Assembly: GCA_948496895.1 (NCBI GenBank)
Contig: CAOOJO010000191.1
Coordinates: forward strand, 1-5,810
Direction: 5' to 3'
Length of the DNA stretch: 5,810 nt
From: an uncultured Acetatifactor sp.
GTDB taxonomy: Bacteria; Bacillota; Clostridia; Lachnospirales; Lachnospiraceae
Numbering within the stretch: the stretch's first letter is position 1; each line of letters opens with the position of its first letter. The notes under the pieces were generated by a model. It did not search any database. It saw only the letters and a program-made list of their open reading frames with translations, and had not been told where the DNA came from. Shown here piece after piece: positions 1-5,140 of this stretch. A program made the translations under genes and the position numbers.

Positions 1-1
1 G

Positions 2-1141
2 CTGGACGAAAGCTGCCGGGCGGAGCGGCTTGCCCTGGCGCTGATCGACATCGGGGACTACAGGGCCTGCGGGATTCCCCGGGAGGCTCTGGCCCATATG
101 GGGGGAATCCTGGAATTCTTCCGGGGGAAGGGGATGCAGGTAATCCTCCGGGTGGTCTACGACAACGAGGGAAAGGGCATGCAGAAGGAGCCGCTGACCC
201 TCTCCCTGGTAAAGCGGCATATGGAGCAGATCGGCGGGGCGATATTGCCGTACCTGGAGGATGTTTTGGTGTTCCAGGGAATCTTCGTGGGGAACTGGGG
301 GGAGATGCACGGCTCCAAGTTCCTGGACAGGGAGTCTGTGTGCGGTTTGGCGGACACTTTGTATCGGACTACCGAAGGAAGATGCTTTCTGGCGGTGCGC
401 ACCCCCGCCCAGTGGCGGACCGTTACAGCAGGCAGCGCGGAACCCGGGCTGGAGGAGAGGCTGGGGCTGTACAATGACGGCATCTTCGGCTCGGAGACGG
501 ATCTGGGGACATATGGCGGCCTGCCCAGGACCCAGGCCGGGGAGACGGGAAGCTGGAGCCGCGCCGAGGAGCTGGAATGGCAGGACAGGTGTATGGACAG
601 GACGCCAAACGGCGGCGAGATCCTGTCGGGGGAGACGCTCCAGGGATATCGGCAGGCGGCACAGGAGCTGGCAAGGATGCATGTCAGCTATCTCAACAGC
701 ATCTACCATCCGGACCAGCTGGAGCGCTGGAGACAGGAGACCGTGGCGGAGGAGGGCTGCTGGCAGGGCATGAACGGCTACGATTACATCGGCCGCCATC
801 TGGGATATCGGTTTACCGTCAGGAATGTGACGGAGAGAAAGAGGAAGGAGCTGGATGTCACGGTAGAAAACGTAGGCTTCGGGAATCTGTGCCAGGAGAC
901 GGAATGCTTCCTGGTGACGGAATACAGGGATGGCAGGAAAATCCTGCGGCATCTGAACGCAGACCCCAGGGAGTGGAGGAGCGGGCAGGAGACGACGTTT
1001 GGGCTGGACATCTCCCAGGAGCGGGCTCCGGGCAGCAGGCTCTACCTGATGCTGAAGCGCAGGGCGGACGGGCGTCTCATCCGGTTTGCCAACCGGGGCG
1101 CTGCGGACAGGATCCTACTGGGGGAATTTTCGGATAGTTAA
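2..1141 (+). CDS. DUF4874/DUF4832 protein, plus-strand copy, 5' end outside window
   Basis: The frame is open from base 2 to a TAA at 1139-1141, giving 379 visible codons. The ATG at 98 is internal: the codons before it read on in family-like sequence (LALALIDIGDYRACGIP) and align with the paralogue at 1115-2575. By that alignment about 85 residues, including any signal peptide, lie off the left edge. Visible blocks, numbered from base 2, are a DUF4874-like barrel part with GMQVILRVVYD, then QGIFVGNWGEMHGS (Glu101), LAVRTPAQWR, GLYNDG (from about 155), GSETDLGTYG, PNGGE (Glu206) and NGYDYIGRHLGYRF (from 258). A beta-rich C-terminal domain ends in RFANRGAADRILLGEF. The family is thought to be a TIM barrel plus a beta domain, usually secreted. 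Glycan hydrolysis is plausible but unproven. WGEMHGS resembles the Glu-bearing strand ends of barrel glycosidases. The 3' end overlaps the convergent paralogue by 27 bp. Confidence 0.88.
   Translation: MDESCRAERLALALIDIGDYRACGIPREALAHMGGILEFFRGKGMQVILRVVYDNEGKGMQKEPLTLSLVKRHMEQIGGAILPYLEDVLVFQGIFVGNWGEMHGSKFLDRESVCGLADTLYRTTEGRCFLAVRTPAQWRTVTAGSAEPGLEERLGLYNDGIFGSETDLGTYGGLPRTQAGETGSWSRAEELEWQDRCMDRTPNGGEILSGETLQGYRQAAQELARMHVSYLNSIYHPDQLERWRQETVAEEGCWQGMNGYDYIGRHLGYRFTVRNVTERKRKELDVTVENVGFGNLCQETECFLVTEYRDGRKILRHLNADPREWRSGQETTFGLDISQERAPGSRLYLMLKRRADGRLIRFANRGAADRILLGEFSDS
295..518. repeat. Left arms of interrupted inverted repeat between paralogues
   Basis: Bases 295-316 are the exact reverse complement of 2006-2027 (22 of 22), and 460-518 matches the reverse complement of 1777-1835 at 50 of 59 positions when aligned by eye. 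The blocks encode WGEMHGS and the region from RLGLYNDG to GTYG. The repeat exists because the two DUF4832 genes are homologous and face each other. It is not a mobile-element end. It could allow inversion or gene conversion between the genes. Confidence 0.8.
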
Positions 1142-2575
1142 GGTACCAACGGGACAGCCATTGCCCGCCTGGGCGCCCTCGTTGGCCAGGTAGACCTGGA
1201 AGCCGGAGCGTGGATCCTCCAGGGTCAGGGACAGCTCATAGTCCCCCAGGGCAAGGGATTGGAGTTCCAGGGGTATCTCCAGCAGGATTTCCTGGCCGGG
1301 AATCCAGGAGTGGGTGTCCGCGTCCACAGACAGGACATGCTCCCCACCGTCTGCCTGCTTTATATGCAGGGCCAGGTCAAAGTCCCGACAGCTGGCGGAG
1401 AAGCCGCTGTTCTCCAGCCACAGGGAGAGAACCGGGCCCAGGTCTTCGGGGAAGCTGAGGGTGGAAGCCTTTAGCACATAGCGGTAGCCCAGGTGCGCTG
1501 CCATATAGTCATAGCCGTTCATGCCATCGAAGGGGCCTTCCCCATGGTAGCTGTCCGCCCTCCATTTGGACAGCACGGCCTCATCGTAGCTGTCGTTCAG
1601 GTAGGAGATATGGATTATGGACAGCTCCTGGACGGCAGAAGGGAAATCATTATACGGATTGTCGATGACCACCTCCCCGCCGTTGGGCACATAGTCGCAA
1701 AGCGTCCCCTGGAACGCAAGCTCGGCCTGGCGGGAACGACTTTCCCCGGCGGGAGCGCCAGGAGCAGGATCGGCTACGCCATAGGTGCCCAGATCCGTCT
1801 CAGAGCCCAGCAGCCCGTCATTGTACAGGCCCAGCCGGGAGGACAGGGACGTGCCGAACCCCTCCTCTCCGGGCGCGGGGGACTGGGTATCTTCCGCTAT
1901 GGCGCGCCACTGGCCGGGGGTGCGGACAGCCAGGAAGATGGAAGGGTCTATGACCGAGTCCAGGTGGCTGATGAGGGCGATCATGTCTTCCGTATTGGTG
2001 TACCGGGAGCCGTGCATCTCCCCCCAGGAGCCTACATAGATGCCCTGGAGGATATGGACGCAGTCTGTGTGGAGATTGACGATTTCCGCGGTCTGGGACA
2101 TATGCTCCAGGATTTGGGAGAGGCTTTCCGGCTCCGTCTCCTCAGGGCGGTCGTCCCAGTCGTAGAGGAACCGGAGAATCAGCTGCCTGCCCCTGGAATG
2201 CCAGGCGTCCAGGATGTCGTTTAGCTGGCGCAGCCCGGCATCGCTGACAGGCCTGTCGGCGTAATTTCGCAGGTTGAACTGGAGGAGCACAGGGCCGGGG
2301 CCGTATTCCTGTTCCAGGATGGGGGCCAGGTCATAGTCGGGATCGTCCGACAGGAGGTAGGCGTGGATCTGGTACCATCCGATGTAGGGATTGTCCAGCT
2401 CTGCCGCGGACTCCCTGTAGGAGGCCGGGATATATTCGGGAATGCGCATGGTGGTGTTCGCGATGATCTCCTGGGCCAGGGCGGAGATTTCTTCGGCCAG
2501 GGTAGAGACCCTTCCGCCAAGCAGGGAGATATTTGCGGCCAGAGTCAGGATGGCCAGGGTTCTGATGGTTTTCAT
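1115..2575 (-). CDS. Secreted or anchored DUF4874/DUF4832 protein, complete
   Basis: This encodes 486 aa from an ATG at 2575 to a TAG at 1115-1117. The ATG is preferred over the in-frame TTG at 2590 because GGAAG lies 8 nt before it and translation then starts directly with MKTIRTLAILTLAANISLL, a basic N-terminus followed by a hydrophobic stretch (about 7-20). Cleavage after Ala27 (TLA) is possible. Alternatively the segment stays as an anchor followed by a short heptad-like stretch (Leu26, Ile30, Leu33, Ile37). Domains in order are DUF4874 with LDNPYIGWYQ (60-69) and RQLILRFLYD (130-139), then QGIYVGSWGEMHGS (Glu186), LAVRTPGQWR (215-224), GLYNDG (249-254), GSETDLGTYG (257-266), a Pro/Ala/Gly-rich loop (267-283), PNGGE (Glu301), HISYLN (322-327) and NGYDYMAAHLGYRY (353-366). 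A beta-rich tail carries VYLANEG, typical of the DUF4832 end. It probably acts outside the membrane on a surface or dietary glycan. No enzymatic activity can be assigned from sequence. It is divergent from the glycan operon and convergent with its paralogue. Confidence 0.9.
   Translation of the reverse strand: MKTIRTLAILTLAANISLLGGRVSTLAEEISALAQEIIANTTMRIPEYIPASYRESAAELDNPYIGWYQIHAYLLSDDPDYDLAPILEQEYGPGPVLLQFNLRNYADRPVSDAGLRQLNDILDAWHSRGRQLILRFLYDWDDRPEETEPESLSQILEHMSQTAEIVNLHTDCVHILQGIYVGSWGEMHGSRYTNTEDMIALISHLDSVIDPSIFLAVRTPGQWRAIAEDTQSPAPGEEGFGTSLSSRLGLYNDGLLGSETDLGTYGVADPAPGAPAGESRSRQAELAFQGTLCDYVPNGGEVVIDNPYNDFPSAVQELSIIHISYLNDSYDEAVLSKWRADSYHGEGPFDGMNGYDYMAAHLGYRYVLKASTLSFPEDLGPVLSLWLENSGFSASCRDFDLALHIKQADGGEHVLSVDADTHSWIPGQEILLEIPLELQSLALGDYELSLTLEDPRSGFQVYLANEGAQAGNGCPVGTLTIRKFPQ
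1777..2027. repeat. Right arms of interrupted inverted repeat between paralogues
   Basis: This contains 1777-1835, a diverged inverted copy of 460-518, and 2006-2027, an exact inverted copy of 295-316. The symmetry axis of the pairs falls near 1148-1161, essentially at the tail-to-tail junction of the two genes. This fits an old inverted duplication, or placement of a second copy in opposite orientation. Confidence 0.8.
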
Positions 2576-2583
2576 GTATTCTG

Positions 2584-2588
2584 CTTCC
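2584..2588 (-). promoter_or_regulatory. Ribosome binding site for the minus-strand DUF4832 gene
   Basis: On the minus strand GGAAG lies 8 nt before the ATG at 2575. This decides the start in favour of the ATG over the upstream TTG at 2590, which would lie immediately before or within this site and would add five residues to the signal segment. Confidence 0.7.
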
Positions 2589-2628
2589 AATTTCTGTCAG
2601 TGGTGGGGAAATCCTTTGTGCTCGGCGT

Positions 2629-2657
2629 ATTATAGCATACGGCATGTGAAAAAGCCA
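2629..2657 (-). promoter_or_regulatory. Promoter of the minus-strand DUF4832 gene (extended -10)
   Basis: Read on the minus strand, a perfect TATAAT at 2634-2629 is preceded by TGC, making an extended -10 (TGN-TATAAT). The -35 at 2657-2652 is weak (TGGCTT, 17-bp spacer). An A/T-rich stretch just upstream (about 2668-2684, including seven A on the plus strand) could serve as an UP element. Predicted transcription starts near 2622, leaving a leader of about 47 nt before the ATG. Confidence 0.7.
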
Positions 2658-2681
2658 TAGGCTGATGAAAAAAATTATCAA

Positions 2682-2693
2682 TTTTCCGGAAAA
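2682..2693. promoter_or_regulatory. 12-bp palindrome between divergent promoters, candidate operator
   Basis: TTTTCCGGAAAA is a perfect 12-bp palindrome. It ends 9 bp before the -35 of the rightward promoter and lies about 25 bp upstream of the leftward -35. A second CCGGAA occurs at 2715-2720, inside the rightward promoter spacer. Position and symmetry suit a dimeric regulator that could control both transcription units. No regulator gene is in the window, so the binding protein is unknown. Confidence 0.45.
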
Positions 2694-2702
2694 AGCCGAC
2701 GG

Positions 2703-2731
2703 TTGTAAATGTGGCCGGAATGTTATATACT
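2703..2731 (+). promoter_or_regulatory. Promoter of the glycan operon (housekeeping sigma type)
   Basis: TTGTAA at 2703-2708 and TATACT at 2726-2731 are separated by exactly 17 bp, close to the consensus for the main sigma factor. Transcription would start near 2738, giving a leader of about 78 nt before the GTG at 2816. I see no riboswitch or terminator fold in this leader. It is G/C-rich with only short inverted repeats. Confidence 0.75.
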
Positions 2732-2799
2732 GATAGACGAAACGGTAGAGACGGCTGAAGCCTGACAGAGAAGGGCCTGCAGGGCCGGCGGAGCTGTCC

Positions 2800-2808
2800 G
2801 GGGAGGAG
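2800..2808 (+). promoter_or_regulatory. Strong ribosome binding site for the glycosyltransferase
   Basis: GGGGAGGAG, with core GGAGG at 2802-2806, lies 9 nt before a GTG codon at 2816. It supports the GTG start, which also gives the expected N-terminus MKKVSVIIPMYQ of a family 2 glycosyltransferase. Confidence 0.85.
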
Positions 2809-2815
2809 TAGCGGC

Positions 2816-3898
2816 GTGAAGAAGGTATCGGTGATCATTCCCATGTATCAGGCGCAGGCCTATATCAGACAGTGCGTCCTGTCCGCCGCCAACCAGACCT
2901 ATCCTGATCTGGAGATTCTGGTCATCGATGACGGCTCCGTGGACGCGGGGCCCGCCATCGCAAGGGAGCTGGCGGCGGAGGACGGACGGATACAGGTGCT
3001 GTCCCAGGAGAACCAGGGAGTTTCCGCCGCCAGGAACCATGGGCTTGACGCGGCCGGCGGGGAGTATGTCTTCTTCCTGGACAGCGACGATGCCATCCAT
3101 CCCCGCCTGCTGGAGGAGCTGGTGGGCAGGGCGGAAGGATATGGAGCGCAGCTTGCTTTCTGTGGCTATGGCAAAATGGATGGCGGGCAGATGGAGGAGG
3201 CGCTTGGAAGGGCTTGCGGCGGGACGGCGGAAGCGCAGACACAGACCGCAGACACGGCGAGGGAGGCTGGGGTGGTACAGGCCGGAAGGGCTGTGGACGC
3301 GGCACAGGAAGCAGGAACGCGTTGGCAGACGGCGGACCAGGAGGGGATCAGGGATTGGTTCCATAGGGAATACACGGACATTTTCTCGGGAATCGGCGGC
3401 AAGCTGATCCTGCGGGCCGCTCTGGGGGAGCTGAGGTTCGACAGGAGCCTGGCCAACGGGGAGGACACGTGGCTGCTGTACCAGCTGATTCAGGGCCAGG
3501 TGCGGAGCGTGTACTGCGCGAATCTGTGGTATTACTACAGAATCCATCCGGAGAGCGTCACCCATTCCGCCGGAACCCCGAGAGGGAGACGGTATTTCGA
3601 GTGCACAAGGCGGATCAGGGACGGCGAGTACCAAAAGGGGCGCAGGGACTATGCCATGAGATGGGAGATTATCCTGGCGGATCAGATGCGGAGGAGCTAT
3701 GAATCCCTGCGGCGGGCAGGAGAACGGGGAGAGGCGGAGAATCTGCGGCAGACAGCCGCCGCGGAGATGAGGCATCCTGTGTTCGGCGGAATCTGTCTCA
3801 GCGACCGGATGCTCTTCCGCTGCTGCTTCAATTGTTATCCTGTATATGTGATTTTGAACAGTTTTGTACAGATTTTAGCGAAACGGAGGGTTCGGTGA
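2816..3898 (+). CDS. Family 2 glycosyltransferase with Ala/Gln-rich insert
   Basis: This is a 360-aa cytosolic or membrane-associated GT-A fold enzyme that transfers a sugar from a nucleotide-sugar donor to a growing surface glycan. Donor and acceptor cannot be read from sequence. Visible features are VSVIIPMYQ (4-12), nucleotide-binding DDGS (38-41), ENQGVSAARNHG (65-76), the metal-binding DXD region LDSDD (88-92), and GKLILRAAL (195-203) followed by the acceptor-side motif NGEDTWL (214-220). Between the DXD region and the acceptor part, residues about 128-176 form a low-complexity stretch rich in Ala, Gln, Glu and Thr, longer than usual for this spot and probably a disordered loop. The last 30 residues turn hydrophobic (from about FRCCFNCYPVYVILNSF), coded by a distinctly A/T-rich stretch (about 3828-3882), and may contact the membrane. 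It starts at GTG, is the first gene of a rightward operon, and ends 1 bp before the next start. Confidence 0.93.
   Translation: MKKVSVIIPMYQAQAYIRQCVLSAANQTYPDLEILVIDDGSVDAGPAIARELAAEDGRIQVLSQENQGVSAARNHGLDAAGGEYVFFLDSDDAIHPRLLEELVGRAEGYGAQLAFCGYGKMDGGQMEEALGRACGGTAEAQTQTADTAREAGVVQAGRAVDAAQEAGTRWQTADQEGIRDWFHREYTDIFSGIGGKLILRAALGELRFDRSLANGEDTWLLYQLIQGQVRSVYCANLWYYYRIHPESVTHSAGTPRGRRYFECTRRIRDGEYQKGRRDYAMRWEIILADQMRRSYESLRRAGERGEAENLRQTAAAEMRHPVFGGICLSDRMLFRCCFNCYPVYVILNSFVQILAKRRVR
3885..3890 (+). promoter_or_regulatory. Ribosome binding site for the pyruvyl transferase-like gene
   Basis: GGAGGG lies in the last codons of the glycosyltransferase, with about 10 nt between GGAGG and the ATG at 3900. 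The upstream TGA (3896-3898) is 1 nt from this ATG, so translational coupling of the two genes is likely. Confidence 0.8.
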
Positions 3899-3899
3899 G

Positions 3900-5036
3900 A
3901 TGGGGGAAAGGAATGCGGAGGTGGGCATCATTACGTTCCACTGTTCCAACAATTACGGCGCGATGCTGCAGGCCTACGGGCTGAAGCGCTTCCTGTGCGA
4001 CAAAGGAATCAGAACCCAGATCGTGCGCTACGAACCGCCCTATATGACAGGCCGCCACTGGTGGATTCCCTACGCGCCCATCCAGGGGCTAAAGGGCCGG
4101 ATCTGGGGGCTGTTCAACATGTGGAACGGCTTCCTGGCCCATATGCGGGTGCGGGAGGAGTTCTCCAGGCAGCGGGCGAACATGGAGCGGTTCCGGAGGA
4201 CCTATCTGCTGGAGCCGGGGCAGAGAAAGACGCTGTCCGTCAGGGGACTTAAGAGGCTTTCCTACCGATATTATATTGTGGGCAGCGACCAGATCTGGAA
4301 CCCCGCCATCACCTGCGGGCTGCGGAAGGCTTATTTCGGGGCCTTTCCGGCCAGGGGCAAGGAAAAGGTCATCTCCTACGCCGCCAGCTTCGGCGGAGCG
4401 TCTATTCCTGACCGGTACGACGAAGACTTCTCCAGGCTGGTGCGGCATGTGGATGCCCTGTCCGTCCGGGAGGAGGCGGCCATCCCCTATGTTAAGAAGC
4501 ACTATGGAGGCAAAGTGTGCGCCGTGCTGGATCCGGTGTTCTTCCTGGACAGAGAGACCTGGCAGCAGGCGGAAAAGGCGCCGGACAAAAAGGGCTACAT
4601 CCTGCTCTATGTCACCGAGGGAAACCGGAGGATGGCGGAGTACGCCGGGAAGCTGGCACGGGAGAAGGGCCTGTCCGTGGTGGAGGTGCGGGCAGGGCTA
4701 CAGGGGGCGGATCAGGGCTTCGACCTGGACGTGACGGCGGGGCCGGCGGAGTTTTTGGGCTACATCCACCATGCGGACTATGTGGTGACCAATTCCTTCC
4801 ACGCGGTGGCCTTCAGCATCATCTTCCAAAAGAGATTCCTGGCCTTCGCCCACAGCAGCTTAAGCGCCAGGCTGCAGAACATCCTGCGGATTCACGGCCT
4901 GGAGGATAAAATCTGCCGGGAGGACGATGGCAGGGACATCGATGCGGATGTGGACTGGGAGGCGGTGCGGCGGCGGACAGTGGAGTCCGCGGGCGCTTCC
5001 GGGGAGTTCCTGCTGCGTAGCCTGCGGGAGGCGTAG
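3900..5036 (+). CDS. Polysaccharide pyruvyl transferase family protein
   Basis: This 378-aa protein has the usual length for the PS_pyruv_trans family (PF04230), whose characterised members add a pyruvyl ketal from phosphoenolpyruvate to sugars of cell-surface polymers. Motifs are VGIITFHCSNNYGAMLQAYGL (8-28), VGSDQIWNP (127-135), LSVREE (187-192), LDPVFF (210-215) and TNSFHAVAFSI (297-307). His301 matches the conserved C-terminal histidine. In CsaB/WcaK-type members this motif is Arg-x-His, but here it is Ser299-Phe300-His301, as in the clostridial and Bacteroides subfamily that often sits beside FrhB-like proteins, so true ketal formation is not certain. There is no signal peptide, so it should act in the cytosol on a lipid-linked or nucleotide-linked glycan. 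It follows the glycosyltransferase by 1 bp and is 104 bp ahead of the iron-sulfur protein gene, as part of the same operon. Confidence 0.92.
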   Translation: MGERNAEVGIITFHCSNNYGAMLQAYGLKRFLCDKGIRTQIVRYEPPYMTGRHWWIPYAPIQGLKGRIWGLFNMWNGFLAHMRVREEFSRQRANMERFRRTYLLEPGQRKTLSVRGLKRLSYRYYIVGSDQIWNPAITCGLRKAYFGAFPARGKEKVISYAASFGGASIPDRYDEDFSRLVRHVDALSVREEAAIPYVKKHYGGKVCAVLDPVFFLDRETWQQAEKAPDKKGYILLYVTEGNRRMAEYAGKLAREKGLSVVEVRAGLQGADQGFDLDVTAGPAEFLGYIHHADYVVTNSFHAVAFSIIFQKRFLAFAHSSLSARLQNILRIHGLEDKICREDDGRDIDADVDWEAVRRRTVESAGASGEFLLRSLREA

Positions 5037-5037
5037 A

Positions 5038-5124
5038 ATGCGTCGATTCTGCCGGAGAATCGGTGGGGGATTTGGGCTGTTTGGGATGGAGCGGAACCTG
5101 CCAGGGGGAACAGCATGCGCATGA
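5038..5124 (+). CDS. Possible 28-aa small protein or leader ORF
   Basis: An ATG at 5038, 1 nt after the upstream stop codon, opens a 28-codon frame ending in TGA at 5122-5124 (MRRFCRRIGG... to ...TACA). GGAGG at 5027-5031 lies 6 nt before the ATG, which is better than chance would usually give. The peptide is basic at its start and Gly-rich, and I do not recognise it. Its codons 3-9 span the hairpin at 5044-5062. It could be a small protein, a coupling ORF that carries ribosomes toward the next gene, or an accident of G-rich sequence. Length gives no statistical support. Confidence 0.25.
   Translation: MRRFCRRIGGGFGLFGMERNLPGGTACA
5044..5062 (+). other. Intercistronic hairpin, 7-bp stem
   Basis: CGATTCT (5044-5050) and AGAATCG (5056-5062) are perfect inverted repeats around a 5-nt loop GCCGG, starting 8 nt after the pyruvyl transferase stop codon. 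A T-G wobble could extend the stem by one pair. No T-run follows, so it is not an intrinsic terminator by the usual rule. An mRNA-stability or processing element, or partial attenuation, is more likely. Confidence 0.5.
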
Positions 5125-5140
5125 AAGGGACGGAGTGGGG

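Noticed and set aside
577..1137. 186-codon plus-strand ORF in another frame
   Set aside because: Overlaps the left DUF4832 gene in a different frame, with Gly/Arg-rich content and no family likeness.
1146..1185. CCAACG ... CGTTGG inverted repeat near the convergent gene ends, considered as a bidirectional terminator
   Set aside because: The stem is only 6 bp with a 28-nt interior, no T-run follows on either strand, and it lies in the coding end of the minus-strand gene.
1493..2224. 243-codon plus-strand ORF
   Set aside because: It lies wholly antisense to the minus-strand DUF4832 gene, whose protein matches its paralogue motif by motif. The antisense product shows no recognisable domain.
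2576..2590. TTG start at 2590 adding five residues to the minus-strand DUF4832 protein
   Set aside because: The GGAAG site is placed correctly for the ATG at 2575 and overlaps the TTG start itself.
2653..2663. AGCC-ATA-GGCT mini-hairpin followed by T5 on the minus strand, considered as a terminator
   Set aside because: The stem has only 4 bp and a 3-nt loop, and it lies within the -35 region of a better supported promoter.
2776..2783. CCTGCAGG palindrome in the operon leader
   Set aside because: Eight bp in a G/C-rich leader is expected by chance, and flanks do not extend the symmetry.
2723..3775. 350-codon minus-strand ORF
   Set aside because: Antisense to the glycosyltransferase, which has clear GT2 motifs. 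The ORF reads Pro/Arg/Gln-rich nonsense, as expected of a shadow frame in GC-rich DNA, and crosses the promoter region.
4517..4909. 130-codon plus-strand ORF in another frame
   Set aside because: Lies inside the pyruvyl transferase-like gene. The product is Gly/Arg-rich with no motif.
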